Numbered from the stretch's first letter, positions 52,165 through 61,778 are shown. The stretch: DNA of 64,000 nucleotides from Oceanicola sp. (GCA_017792405.1 CP051231.1:2252110-2316109), one strand, 5' to 3'. Notes: a model not told the origin generated them from the letters alone. Made by a program: numbers and translations.

Positions 52165-52916
52165 CCGCCCTCATCGAGGCCCGCGACCTCTCCCTCAAAC
52201 GCGACGGCCAGGTGGTGCTCTCCGGCGTGTCGGCGAGTTTCGAGCCGGGCGAGATCACCACCATCGTCGGCCCAAACGGCTCCGGCAAAACCAGCTTTCT
52301 GAAAGCCCTGATCGGTGACATTCCCCCCGCCTCCGGCAGCATCACCCGCGCGCCCGGCCTGCGCATCGGCTACGTGCCGCAAAAGCTCGCGCTCGACCCG
52401 GCCCTGCCAATGACCGTGGCGCGCTTTCTGTCACTGCCGCGCCGCGTGAGCGCCGATGCCCGTGGCCGCGCCCTCAGCTATGCCGAGGTCGCCGCATTGG
52501 AGCATCGCCAACTAGCCGACCTTTCCGGCGGGCAGCTCCAGCGCGTCCTGCTCGCCCGCGCCCTTCTGGCCGAGCCGCAGATTCTCCTGCTCGACGAGCC
52601 GACCCAAGGCCTAGACCAGCCCGGTCAGGCAGCCTTCTACAAGCAGATCGAACACGTGCGTGACAGCATCGGCTGCGGCGTGGTGATGGTGAGCCACGAG
52701 TTGCACGTGGTCATGAGCGCTTCCGACAAGGTGATCTGCCTCAACGGCCACATCTGCTGCGAAGGTTCCCCCGAAGTGGTTCGCAACTCCTCGGAGTATC
52801 GGGCCCTCTTCGGCGATGGCACCGGCGGCGCTCTGGCGCTCTATCGGCACGAGCACGATCACGCCCATGATCATGCCCACGATCAACACCACCATGACCA
52901 CGACCATGCGCATTGA
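52161..52916 (+). CDS. znuC: Zinc ABC transporter ATPase
   Basis: The 251-aa ATPase has Walker A GPNGSGKT (37-44), signature LSGGQ (121-125), Walker B LLLDEP (142-147) and the switch His in MVSHELH. The last 20 residues are His/Asp-rich (DHAHDQHHHDHDHAH), able to bind zinc. It starts with ATGA overlap on zur and drives uptake with ZnuB. Confidence 0.95.
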   Translation: MTALIEARDLSLKRDGQVVLSGVSASFEPGEITTIVGPNGSGKTSFLKALIGDIPPASGSITRAPGLRIGYVPQKLALDPALPMTVARFLSLPRRVSADARGRALSYAEVAALEHRQLADLSGGQLQRVLLARALLAEPQILLLDEPTQGLDQPGQAAFYKQIEHVRDSIGCGVVMVSHELHVVMSASDKVICLNGHICCEGSPEVVRNSSEYRALFGDGTGGALALYRHEHDHAHDHAHDQHHHDHDHAH

Positions 52917-52963
52917 AGGCGCCAGTCCCATGACCCAAGCGCCCAAAGCCCGCCCGAGCCACC

Positions 52964-53776
52964 ATGTTTGACGACTTCCTCATCCGCGCGGCCTTCGCCG
53001 GTGTTGGCGTGGCACTTGTCTCCGCCCTGCTGGGCTGCTTCGTTGTCTGGCGGCGCATGGCCTATTTCGGCGATGCCACGGCCCATGCCGCCCTGCTCGG
53101 CGTGGCGCTCTCGCTTGGCTTCGGCATCGCCATCCCAGTCGGTGTCGGCGTTGCAGCACTCGCAATGGGCCTCGCCGTCGGCGGGCTCTCGGGCCGCCGC
53201 CTTGCCTCCGATACCCTGCTCGGCGTACTCGCCCATGCCGCCCTCGCCTCCGGCCTCCTTGCTGTGTCGCTCATTCCCGGCGGCGCGCGGCTGGATCTGG
53301 AGGCCTATCTCTTTGGCGATATCCTCGCCGTCTCCCGCAGCGACCTCGGCCTGATCTGGGGCGGAGCCTTGCTGGTCGTCGCGGTGCTGATCTGGCGCTG
53401 GCAGGCCTTGCTGGTCTCTGTCATATCCCCCGACCTTGCCCGCGCCTCCGGCGTCGACCCAAGGCGGGAAAACCTCGTGATGGTCTTCGCCCTCGCCCTC
53501 GCCGTGGCCGTGGCGATCAAGGTCGTGGGCGCGCTGCTGATCACTGCGCTGCTGATCCTGCCCGCCGCCGCCGCCCGCCCGCTGGCCCGCACGCCGGAGG
53601 TGATGGCCGTCATCGCCGCAGCGATCGGTGTGGCCTCATCCTTGGGCGGTTTACGCCTGTCGTATCAGTGGGATAGCCCGACCGGCCCCACCATCGTCTG
53701 CACCGCGGCCGCCTTCTTCGCGCTGACCATGCTGCTCCGCCCGGTCCTGCGCCCCCTGCTGCACCGCGCGCCATGA
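52964..53776 (+). CDS. znuB: Zinc ABC transporter permease
   Basis: The 270-aa protein has eight or nine hydrophobic helices of the ABC-3 type with GDATAHAALLGVALS, the conserved loop after helix 2. It forms the inner-membrane channel with ZnuC. Its stop overlaps the next start (ATGA). Confidence 0.94.
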   Translation: MFDDFLIRAAFAGVGVALVSALLGCFVVWRRMAYFGDATAHAALLGVALSLGFGIAIPVGVGVAALAMGLAVGGLSGRRLASDTLLGVLAHAALASGLLAVSLIPGGARLDLEAYLFGDILAVSRSDLGLIWGGALLVVAVLIWRWQALLVSVISPDLARASGVDPRRENLVMVFALALAVAVAIKVVGALLITALLILPAAAARPLARTPEVMAVIAAAIGVASSLGGLRLSYQWDSPTGPTIVCTAAAFFALTMLLRPVLRPLLHRAP

Positions 53777-54927
53777 GCGCCAATTTCACCGCCGCCCTCA
53801 CTGCGCGCCTATTCGGCCCTGACGGACCCCAACCGCTCGGCGCGGTGACCGCCCCCGCAAGCGAGCCCGAATTGCTCGCAGCCGCCCTCGACGTCGCACC
53901 ACGCGCCACCTTCCGTCTCGACCCGCCCGCACTCCACCTCGGCCCCGAGCAGGCCGCGCCCGCATTTGAGACCCTCACCGGCGGCACCACAGGCACTCCC
54001 CGGCACATCCGTCGCACACAGGCAAGCTGGATCGCCAGCTTCGAGGTCAACCGCACCGCATGGTCCCTCGGAGCTCAAACCCGCGCCGCCACCCTCGGCA
54101 GCCTCACCCATTCGCTCACCCTTTACGGCGCGCTCGAAGTGCTCCATGCGGGCGGCGAAGCACACCTACTCCACGGCCTGCGGCCCGACCGCCAGCAACA
54201 GGCCATCGCCAGCCGCGCCATCACCCTGCTCTGGGCCACGCCCTCGCAGGTCCGCCTGCTCTCCGGCCCGCCCGCGCGCGGTGTCACCCGCCTGCTCATC
54301 GGCGGCGGTGCGCTCGATGCAGCGACCGATGCCCACGCCCGCGCGCTCTTTCCCGCAGCGCAGATCCACAGCTTCTACGGCGCCGCCGAGACCAGTTTCA
54401 TCACGCTCGACGGCGCGCCCTACCCCGGCGTCGAGATCGAAATCCGCAACCCGGCGGCCGATGGCACCGGCGAAGTCTGGCTCCGCAGCCCCTATCTCTT
54501 CGAAGGCTATGGCAACGGCCCCGATCCGAACCGCGACGACCGTGGCTTTACCACCGTAGGCGAGCGCGGGTGGCTTACCGATGGCACCCTCCACCTCGCG
54601 GGCCGCGCCGACCGCGCCGTGCGGATCGCCGAGCAGACCGTGCAACTCGAAGAGGTCGAGGCCGCGCTCCTCGCCCTGCCCGGCGTCACCGAGGCCGCAG
54701 TGCTCCCCCGGCCCGACCCTATCCGCGGCACCCGCCTCGTCGCGGCCTACGCTGGCACCGCGCAACTCGAGACCTCCGCCCTCACCGTCCTGCCGCCGCT
54801 CGCCCGCCCCCGCAGCCTGACCCGCATCGCCACGGAGGCTTGGCCCCGCCGTCCTTCCGGCAAAACCGACCTCGCGGCAATCGAGGCCCTTCTGGCCGAT
54901 CAGCACAGCGAAGAGGCCGCACCCTGA
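53773..54927 (+). CDS. AMP-binding acyl ligase, short form
   Basis: The 384-aa protein has LTGGTTGTPRHIRRT (the P-loop-like TSG motif), YGAAETSF, GRADRAVRIAEQ and a C-terminal RRPSGKTDLAAIEAL with the catalytic Lys. It is about 100 residues shorter than usual acyl-CoA synthetases, mostly at the N-terminus. It activates an unknown acid by adenylation. It is translationally coupled to znuB. Confidence 0.85.
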   Translation: MSANFTAALTARLFGPDGPQPLGAVTAPASEPELLAAALDVAPRATFRLDPPALHLGPEQAAPAFETLTGGTTGTPRHIRRTQASWIASFEVNRTAWSLGAQTRAATLGSLTHSLTLYGALEVLHAGGEAHLLHGLRPDRQQQAIASRAITLLWATPSQVRLLSGPPARGVTRLLIGGGALDAATDAHARALFPAAQIHSFYGAAETSFITLDGAPYPGVEIEIRNPAADGTGEVWLRSPYLFEGYGNGPDPNRDDRGFTTVGERGWLTDGTLHLAGRADRAVRIAEQTVQLEEVEAALLALPGVTEAAVLPRPDPIRGTRLVAAYAGTAQLETSALTVLPPLARPRSLTRIATEAWPRRPSGKTDLAAIEALLADQHSEEAAP

Positions 54928-56024
54928 TGCCCCGCGCCGTTCTCATCGCCGCCCGGCGCACCCCCGTTGCCCCGCGCGGCGGCGCGCTGGCCCGGATCGA
55001 CGCACCCGAACTCGCCGCCCATGCCGCCCGCGCCTGCCTGTCGGACGCAGGCCTCGCCCCTGATGATCTCGACGAACTGATCCTCGCCAACGCCCTCGGC
55101 GCAGGCGGCAACCCCGCCCGCATCACCGCCCTCGCCGCCGGCCTGCCCGAGCGCGTCGGCGGCCTAACCATCGACCGGCAATGCACCGGCGGGCTGGATG
55201 CCATTCTGATCGCCGCCGCCCTCATCGAGAGCGGCCGTGCCACCACCGTTCTGGCAGGCGGGGCCGAGAGCTTCTCCCGCCGTCCTCTCCGCATGGAGAC
55301 AGACCCAGGCGGCGGCCCACCTCAGCCCTACCTGCGCCCCCGGTTCTCCCCCGACCCGGCCCGCGACCCGGAGATGCCGGAGGCCGCCGACGCCCTCGCC
55401 ATCCCCCGCGCCACGCAAGATGTCTACGCGGCAGACTCCCACCGCAAAGCCCTCGCCGCCCCGCCACTGCCCGAGATCGCCCCACTCGCCGGGCTGGCCG
55501 CCGATCCCTACGCCCGCACGCTCTCGGCGCGCCTTCTGGCCCGCGCCAAGCCCCTCGCGGGTGATGTCACCGCCGCCAACACCGCGCCCGAGGCCGATGC
55601 CGCCGCCCTTCTGCTCGTCACCACGCAAGCGCGTGCGCAATCTCTCGGCCTGCCCTGCATCCACATCGGCCCCTCCGCCATGCTGGGCGGCGACCCCTCC
55701 CAGCCCGGCCTCGCCCCGGTGGCCGCCATCCAAGCCGCGCTCACCGAGGCGGGCCTCACCCCCGAGCAGATCGACCACTTCGAGCTGATGGAAGCCTTCG
55801 CAGCCCAAGCCATCGCCACCCTCAACGCCACCGGCCTGCCCGCCGCCTGCACCAACCCGCAGGGCGGCGCTCTCGCCCGCGGGCATCCCATCGGGGCCTC
55901 CGGCGCGATCCTTGCCTGCCGCCTCTTCCACGCGCTCACCGCTCCGTGTGGCCCCTCCACCGGCCTCGCCGCCATCGCGGCGGCAGGCGGGCTCGGCAGC
56001 GCCGCGCTCTTCACCCGGCCCTGA
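54927..56024 (+). CDS. Thiolase-fold enzyme lacking the second Cys
   Basis: The 365-aa protein has the acyl-forming Cys86 (DRQCTGGLDA), MEAFAAQAIA and GGALARGHPIGASGA with the catalytic His. In the C-terminal motif, where thiolases have Cys-x-G-G-G-x-G as the base, it reads AIAAAGGLGSA, with no Cys. It may be a synthase or an inactive paralogue. The start overlaps the ligase stop (TGATG). Confidence 0.82.
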   Translation: MPRAVLIAARRTPVAPRGGALARIDAPELAAHAARACLSDAGLAPDDLDELILANALGAGGNPARITALAAGLPERVGGLTIDRQCTGGLDAILIAAALIESGRATTVLAGGAESFSRRPLRMETDPGGGPPQPYLRPRFSPDPARDPEMPEAADALAIPRATQDVYAADSHRKALAAPPLPEIAPLAGLAADPYARTLSARLLARAKPLAGDVTAANTAPEADAAALLLVTTQARAQSLGLPCIHIGPSAMLGGDPSQPGLAPVAAIQAALTEAGLTPEQIDHFELMEAFAAQAIATLNATGLPAACTNPQGGALARGHPIGASGAILACRLFHALTAPCGPSTGLAAIAAAGGLGSAALFTRP

Positions 56025-56092
56025 CCCACAGCTTGCCACCCCGCGTCCCTGCGGGTAACGCTCCGCCAACTCAACCGGCCAAGAGGCCCCTC

Positions 56093-57346
56093 TTGCTGCT
56101 CTATCGCCTTCTCGTCTCGCTCGCCGCCCCGGTGCTCGCCGCGCTCTTTGCGCTGCGACTACTGCGCGGGCGTGAGACCGCGGAAGACCTGCGCCAACGC
56201 CTCGCCACCACCGATGAGCCACCTCTGCCCGGCCCGCGCCTCTGGCTGCACGGCGCCTCCAACGGTGAACTCGCCGCCGCACGCGGCCTGGTGGACGCGC
56301 TGCTGGCATCCCACCCGGGCCTCTCACTCACAGTCACCGCCAACACCACCACGGGACGCGATATGGTCACCGCATGGGCGCTCCCCCGCGTGACCGCCCG
56401 CCTCGCCCCGGTGGACCTGCGTCGCCCCCTGTGGCGCTTCCTCTCAACCCACACCCCACGCGCCCTTGTGGTGATCGAAAACGAACTCTGGCCCAACCGC
56501 CTCACCGCGCTGAAAGCCCGGGGCATCCCGGTCATCGTCGTCTCGGCCCGCCTCTCCGCCCGCTCCGCCGGGCACTGGGGCCGCCTCCCGGGCGTCGCCC
56601 AAGAGGTGCTTGCTTCCATCACCAGCCTCTCGGCGCAGGACGACGAGAGCGCCGCGCGTTTCGCCGCCCTCGGCCTGCCCGATGCGGCCCGCGCCGCGCC
56701 GCTCGCCCTCAAAGCTTCCAGCCCGCCCCCCGCGGCCGACCCAGCCAAGCTCGCTGCCCTCGCGCCGGCGTTTGACCGTGAAAACACCCTGCTGGCGGCT
56801 TCGACCCACCCGGGCGAAGAAGAGCAAGTGCTCGCCGCCTTCACCGAGGCCCGCAAGAGCCGCCCAGAACTCCGGCTCGTCCTCGCCCCCCGCCATGCCC
56901 GGCGCGGGCCGGAAGTCGCCGCGCTGATTGCCGAGGCCGGGCCGCCCTTTGCGACCCGCTCCGCAGGCGAGGCCCCCGGCAGCGCCCCGGTCTTCCTTGC
57001 CGATACCATGGGCGAAATGGGCCTATGGTATGCGCTCTCCGGCCTCTGCTTCACCGGCGGCTCGCTGGTGGAGAAAGGCGGCCACACCCCTTGGGAGCCC
57101 GCCCACTTCGGCTGCGCCCTGCTGCACGGCCCCTCCTCGTTCAATCAAGCGGAGGCCTTCGCCGCGCTCGACGCTGCAGGTGGCGCGCTCGAGGTTTCCG
57201 ATGCCGCCGCCCTCGCCCGTGCGCTCGCAGAGCTCACCACCGAGGCGCAGGCCCGCATAGCCGAGATCGCACGCCAGACCGCCGATGCGCGCAAGGCCGA
57301 TCTCGCGCCACTTGTCGCCCGCATCGCTTCGATTGCAGGCATTTAG
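56093..57346 (+). CDS. waaA: 3-deoxy-D-manno-octulosonic acid transferase
   Basis: The 417-aa protein transfers Kdo to lipid A. A hydrophobic N-terminus (LLVSLAAPVLAALFAL) anchors it, then GASNGELAAARG, the TANTTTGRDM motif, IENELWPN and GGSLVEKGGHTPWEPA follow, as in WaaA. The start is uncertain: TTG 56093 has AAGAGG upstream and is preferred. Confidence 0.88.
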   Translation: MLLYRLLVSLAAPVLAALFALRLLRGRETAEDLRQRLATTDEPPLPGPRLWLHGASNGELAAARGLVDALLASHPGLSLTVTANTTTGRDMVTAWALPRVTARLAPVDLRRPLWRFLSTHTPRALVVIENELWPNRLTALKARGIPVIVVSARLSARSAGHWGRLPGVAQEVLASITSLSAQDDESAARFAALGLPDAARAAPLALKASSPPPAADPAKLAALAPAFDRENTLLAASTHPGEEEQVLAAFTEARKSRPELRLVLAPRHARRGPEVAALIAEAGPPFATRSAGEAPGSAPVFLADTMGEMGLWYALSGLCFTGGSLVEKGGHTPWEPAHFGCALLHGPSSFNQAEAFAALDAAGGALEVSDAAALARALAELTTEAQARIAEIARQTADARKADLAPLVARIASIAGI

Positions 57347-57408
57347 CACCCCAACCCGTGACGCCTCCGTGAATTTCCCGGTTGCGCGGCTGGTCACTTG
57401 CCCCTCTC

Positions 57409-57969
57409 ATGTTAGCATCGCAGCAGAGAGACCCCGCCGAGCCATTTGTGACCAACCGCCCCGTGAACAAGCGCATCAGCCATCCCAAGCCGATCCACGT
57501 GCCCGTCCGTCTTGCCGGACGGTCCAAGCGTGCGCTGCGCACCCAGTTCGCCGCGCTCTGCTACCGGGTGGTCGAGGGCGAGGTCGAAGTGCTGCTGATC
57601 ACCTCCCGGCGGCGCAAACGCTGGATCATCCCGAAGGGATGGCCGATGGATGGCCGCTCGGGCGCCCAAGCTGCAGCCCAGGAGGCGTGGGAGGAAGCCG
57701 GGGCCAAGGGCAAGGCCCATCCACGCTGCCTCGGCGTTTACAGCTACACCAAGGTCTCCGGCCCGCGCAAAGGCCTGCCCTGCCTCGTGGCTGTCTTCCC
57801 GGTCGAGGTGAGCGAGCTGCATGAGAGCTTCCCCGAGCGCAAGCAACGCAAGCGCAAGTGGTTCTCCGTCCGCAAGGCCGCAAGCAAGGTCGAAGAGCCT
57901 GAATTGCGGGCCATTCTCGCCGGTTTCCGCCCGCCCACACCGCGTCACACCTTTGACACCGGTAATTGA
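57409..57969 (+). CDS. Nudix hydrolase
   Basis: The Nudix box is present: GWPMDGRSGAQAAAQEAWEEAG, with RRRKRWIIPKG before it. The 186-aa protein has a basic N-terminal extension of about 40 residues. ATG 57409 has a poor ribosome site; GTG 57448 is an alternative. The substrate may be a diphosphoinositol or nucleotide; unknown. Confidence 0.87.
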   Translation: MLASQQRDPAEPFVTNRPVNKRISHPKPIHVPVRLAGRSKRALRTQFAALCYRVVEGEVEVLLITSRRRKRWIIPKGWPMDGRSGAQAAAQEAWEEAGAKGKAHPRCLGVYSYTKVSGPRKGLPCLVAVFPVEVSELHESFPERKQRKRKWFSVRKAASKVEEPELRAILAGFRPPTPRHTFDTGN

Positions 57970-58001
57970 ATTTTCATCGGGTCGGGGCTAGGTAACAGGC
58001 A

Positions 58002-58460
58002 ATGATAAAGTATGCGCTGCAATGCCGCGACGGCCACCGGTTCGAGAGCTGGTTCGCCGACGCCGATGCCTATGATGCTCTCGCCCGCGCGGGGCATCTC
58101 AGCTGTGCAGTCTGCGGTGGCGCTGAGGTCGAGAAATCGGTGATGGCCCCGCGTCTCGGCAAGGCGGCCACGGTCCCAGCGAGAGCATCAGAGGGCTCCA
58201 CACCCTCCATTCCAGCGCGTCCCCTCAGCACCGACTCCACCCCGCAGGAAAAGGCGCTTGCCGACCTCCGCGCCAAGGTCGAGCGCGAGAGCGAATATGT
58301 CGGCGGCGAGTTTGCCCGCGTGGCCCGCGCCATCCACTATGGCGATGAGCCGCACCGCTCCGTCCACGGTGAGGCCCGGCTGAAGGATGCCAAGGCCCTT
58401 CTCGAAGATGGCATCCCTGTCATGCCCCTCCCCTTCACCTCCGCTCGCAAGACCAACTGA
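58002..58460 (+). CDS. DUF1178 protein
   Basis: The 152-aa protein begins MIKYALQCRDGHRFESWF and has SCAVCGG, then SVHGEARLKDAKALLEDGIPVMPLP, the DUF1178 pattern with a two-Cys zinc-type motif. Its function is unknown. It precedes the SDR gene by one base and is likely in its transcript. Confidence 0.9.
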   Translation: MIKYALQCRDGHRFESWFADADAYDALARAGHLSCAVCGGAEVEKSVMAPRLGKAATVPARASEGSTPSIPARPLSTDSTPQEKALADLRAKVERESEYVGGEFARVARAIHYGDEPHRSVHGEARLKDAKALLEDGIPVMPLPFTSARKTN

Positions 58461-58461
58461 G

Positions 58462-59130
58462 ATGGCAGGCTTCCACGCGGTGGTCACCGGCGCGAGCCGC
58501 GGCATCGGTCGCTCCCTCGCCGAGCGACTGGCCAATGAAGGCCCGGTGCTCGGCACTTGCCGCAGCACGCCTCCCGATCTGCCCGGCGTTACATGGGCCA
58601 CGGTCGAATTGGCCGATCCGACCTCCATCAAAGCTTTCGCTGCCGGACTGGAGGGCGCGCCCATCGAGCACCTCGTCTGCAACGCCGGAATCTATCCCGA
58701 CAAAGGCCAGCGCCTCGAGGGCGGCTACCCGCCCGAAATGTGGGCCGAGAGCTTTGCCGTCAACGTCACCGCCGCCTTCCTCACGGTGCAGGCGCTCCTG
58801 CCCAACCTCCGTAAAGCGCAGGCCCCGCGCATCGCCCTGATTTCCTCGCAAATGGCCTCCGACACCCGCGCACCAGGCGGCAGCTACATTTACCGCGCCT
58901 CCAAGGCCGCGCTGCTGAACCTCGGGCGCAACCTCGCGACAGACCTGAAGCCGGAAGGCATCGCCGTGGCAATCTATCACCCCGGCTGGGTCCAGACTGA
59001 TATGGGCGGCAGCGCCGCCGAGATCACCGTCGACGAGGCCGCAGAGGGCCTTGCCGCGCGCATCGCCGAACTCACGCCCGCCACCACTGGGCAGTTCCTC
59101 ACGTGGGATGGCCGCCCCCACGCCTTTTAA
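58462..59130 (+). CDS. Short-chain dehydrogenase/reductase
   Basis: The 222-aa protein has TGASRGIG (9-16), NAG in LVCNAGIYP, the Ser in LISSQMAS and YRASK, the catalytic Tyr-x-x-x-Lys. The late PGWVQTDMGGSAA motif is typical of SDRs near sniffer/C-factor proteins. The substrate is unknown. Confidence 0.92.
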   Translation: MAGFHAVVTGASRGIGRSLAERLANEGPVLGTCRSTPPDLPGVTWATVELADPTSIKAFAAGLEGAPIEHLVCNAGIYPDKGQRLEGGYPPEMWAESFAVNVTAAFLTVQALLPNLRKAQAPRIALISSQMASDTRAPGGSYIYRASKAALLNLGRNLATDLKPEGIAVAIYHPGWVQTDMGGSAAEITVDEAAEGLAARIAELTPATTGQFLTWDGRPHAF

Positions 59131-59150
59131 GGCGCAAGCAGCCTGCCCGG

Positions 59151-60071
59151 TCAGAACTTCGTTTCACCCGATACCGGCGTCACCTTCCGGCGGCTCACCA
59201 CCGCCTCGCGCCACGTGATGAAGCTGATGGCCGCAATGATCACCGTGCCGCCAAGGATCACCCAGGTGTCGAGCCCTTCGTCGAACATGAAGTAGCCGAG
59301 CGCCACGGCCCAGATCAGCTGCAAGAAGGTCACCGGCTGGGTCACTGTCACCGGCGCGCATTTGAACGCCACGCCCATGGTGTAATGCGCCCCCGTGGCA
59401 AAGGCCGCCGTCAGAAAGAGAATGCCGAGGTCGTGCCAACTCACCGGCACCCAGACCGCCCACGCAAAGGGAACGAGCCCGATCGAAACCGTCACCGAAA
59501 GCATCGCCACCAACGTCGCCGCGCTCACCCGGTCCGAGATCTGTTTGGCCACGATGTAGCTCGCCGCAAGGCACAGTGCCGCGCCGACCATCGCCCAATG
59601 CCCGGCCTGCAGCTCCCTGAAGCCCGGCCGCAAGATGATGATCGCCCCGATGAGCGCCGCCACCACAGCAAGGATGCGCCGCAGCGCCATCTTCTCTCCC
59701 AAGAAGATCACTGCCCCCAGCGTCACGTAAACCGGTGACATGTAGTTCAGTGCCGTCACCTCCGCGATGGTGATCGTGCTCATGCCGTAGAACCAGAGCA
59801 TGACCCCAACGGTATGCGCCGCGCCCCGCCCGGCGAATATCTTCAACTCCCGCACGCCGAGCCGGTCCGCCCGGATCGCCGGGATCATCGGCAGGATGAA
59901 GATGAGCCCCAGCGCATAGCGCAAAAAGGCCGCTTGGGGCGCCGGCACCCGCCCGCCGGTCAGCTTCACCGAGGCCGTCACCGCGACAAAGAGCACGCCG
60001 GTCACAACCATCCAGAGCACGCCCGCAACGGGGCGATTGGGTGCTGCCGTATCGGGAGAAACCGTTGCCAT
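59151..60071 (-). CDS. DMT/EamA-family exporter
   Basis: The 306-aa protein has ten hydrophobic helices in two EamA repeats, with AFLRYALGLIFILPMIPAIR and LNYMSPVYVTLGAVIFLGEKM in the first and TFLQLIWAVALGYFMFDE in the second. It exports an unknown small metabolite. Single gene. Confidence 0.9.
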   Translation of the reverse strand: MATVSPDTAAPNRPVAGVLWMVVTGVLFVAVTASVKLTGGRVPAPQAAFLRYALGLIFILPMIPAIRADRLGVRELKIFAGRGAAHTVGVMLWFYGMSTITIAEVTALNYMSPVYVTLGAVIFLGEKMALRRILAVVAALIGAIIILRPGFRELQAGHWAMVGAALCLAASYIVAKQISDRVSAATLVAMLSVTVSIGLVPFAWAVWVPVSWHDLGILFLTAAFATGAHYTMGVAFKCAPVTVTQPVTFLQLIWAVALGYFMFDEGLDTWVILGGTVIIAAISFITWREAVVSRRKVTPVSGETKF

Positions 60072-60122
60072 GTGAACTATGTGCGGGAGTCATGCGACAA
60101 GGTCAACCGGGGTGGCCCCGCG

Positions 60123-60728
60123 TCATGCCCCCATGATCAGCCCTACCGCGATCACCCACATAACCACCCCGATGCCCACATCCAGCACCCGCCACGCCGC
60201 GGGCCGGGCAAAGATCGGGGCGAGCAGCCGGGCGCCATAAGCCAGCGTGAAAAAGAAGGTGAAAGAGGCGATGGCCGCCCCCGCCCCGAAGGCCAGCTCA
60301 TGCGGCGCATAACGGGTCGAGATCGAGCCAAGCAGCGCCAGCGTGTCAAGGTAGACATGCGGGTTGAGCCATGTCAGCGCAAGGCAGGTCGCCAAAGCCG
60401 CGAGCCGCGTCTGCCCGCCGTTGCCCGCACTCTCCAACGCCTCGCCCCCGCGCCACGCCGCCCAAAAGCTCCGCGCCCCATAAGCGACCAGAAACGCCGC
60501 GCCGCCCCAGCGGAACCACGGCAGCAGCGAGGGCATCACATCGGCCAACGTGGCAAACCCCGCCACGCCGAGGCTGATCAGCACCGCGTCCGAGAGCGCG
60601 CAGGTCAACGCAACTTCGAACACATAGGCCCGCTTCAGCCCCTGCCTAAGCACGAAGGCATTCTGCGCCCCGATTGCCAGAATCAGCCCAAGGCTCAGGG
60701 AGAACCCCGCAATCGCCGCATCCCACAT
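60123..60728 (-). CDS. argO: LysE/ArgO-family amino acid exporter
   Basis: The 201-aa protein has six helices with GLILAIGAQNAFVLRQGLKR and LTWLNPHVYLDTLALLG, the ArgO/LysE signature. It exports lysine or arginine. It is divergent from the LysR gene at 60818, as lysE is from lysG. Confidence 0.93.
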   Translation of the reverse strand: MWDAAIAGFSLSLGLILAIGAQNAFVLRQGLKRAYVFEVALTCALSDAVLISLGVAGFATLADVMPSLLPWFRWGGAAFLVAYGARSFWAAWRGGEALESAGNGGQTRLAALATCLALTWLNPHVYLDTLALLGSISTRYAPHELAFGAGAAIASFTFFFTLAYGARLLAPIFARPAAWRVLDVGIGVVMWVIAVGLIMGA

Positions 60729-60790
60729 CTGTCCATATCCTTCCGGTGTCAGGGCGTGCTATGGGACTGCGCTGGATAAGCCTAGTGAAT

Positions 60791-60808
60791 TTAACTGATC
60801 CGGATTAA
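60791..60808 (+). promoter_or_regulatory. LysR-type site between argO and its regulator
   Basis: TTAACTGATCCGGATTAA has TTAA ends and a perfect ATCCGGAT centre, and ends 10 bases before the regulator ATG. It fits a binding site of the LysR regulator controlling argO and itself. Confidence 0.5.
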
Positions 60809-60817
60809 GCATAGCTT

Positions 60818-61708
60818 ATGTTTACCGACCCGGCACTCCTCACCCTCCACGCCGTGCTCCGCACCGGCAGCTTCGAGGGCGCCGCCGCGCAGCTCAACGT
60901 CACGCCGCCTGCCATCTCCCAGCGCATCCGGAAGCTGGAAGAGCAGATGGGCACGCCACTGATACGCCGCGCAACGCCTTGCGAGGCCACCGAAACCGGC
61001 GCGCGCCTCTATCGCCATGCCGAAGAGATGGGTCTCCTCGCCCGAGCGCTTGCCGCCGATCTCGGGCAGCCCGCCGCCCCGGCCACCCTGCGCCTCGCCG
61101 TCAATGCCGACAGCCTTGCCACATGGTTCATCGAAGCCATGGCCGGGGTGGAGGGCATCAGCTTCGATCTGGTGGTGGATGACGAGGATCACTCCGCCGA
61201 CTGGCTCCGCCGCGGCGAGGTGCTGGCCGCCATTTCTGCCCATCCCGGTCCGGTGCAGGGCTGCGACATGCACGCTTTGGGTGCTCTGCGTTACCACGCC
61301 ACCTGCGCCCCGGGTTTCGCCGCCTGCCACTTCCCTAATGGACCAACGGCAGAGGCCCTCGCCCGCGCGCCCTGCCTGAGCTTCTCCGCCAAGGACCGGC
61401 TGCAAAGCCAGTGGATGCAGGCCGCGACCGGAGCGCAGCCTTCTCCGCCCCATCACACCCTGCCCGCAACCTCGGCCTTTATCGATGCCGCCCGCGCGGG
61501 CCTCGGCTGGGGCCTCAACCCCGCCCCGCTCGCTGCACCGCACCTCGCCGATGGCTCACTGGTCGATATGAAACCCGGCCTCACCGTGGACCGCCCGCTC
61601 TACTGGCTGGTCTCCCGCCTCGCCGCGCCGGCGCTGGCCGACCTGACCGCCTCGGTACGTGCCGCCGCGCGCGCCCATCTCGTGCCGCCCGCTCCGGAAG
61701 AATTTTAA
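60818..61708 (+). CDS. argP: LysR-family regulator, ArgP/LysG type
   Basis: The 296-aa protein has the winged helix AVLRTGSFEGAAAQLNVTPPAISQRI and a LysR effector domain. Pairing with argO supports ArgP/LysG, which turns on the exporter when basic amino acids are high. Confidence 0.9.
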   Translation: MFTDPALLTLHAVLRTGSFEGAAAQLNVTPPAISQRIRKLEEQMGTPLIRRATPCEATETGARLYRHAEEMGLLARALAADLGQPAAPATLRLAVNADSLATWFIEAMAGVEGISFDLVVDDEDHSADWLRRGEVLAAISAHPGPVQGCDMHALGALRYHATCAPGFAACHFPNGPTAEALARAPCLSFSAKDRLQSQWMQAATGAQPSPPHHTLPATSAFIDAARAGLGWGLNPAPLAAPHLADGSLVDMKPGLTVDRPLYWLVSRLAAPALADLTASVRAAARAHLVPPAPEEF

Positions 61709-61778
61709 CGAAGATTCTCCCCGGCCCGAAAATCCTTCGTGAAGAATTTTCCTCCCGCGCGCCATCACGCTCGCCCCA

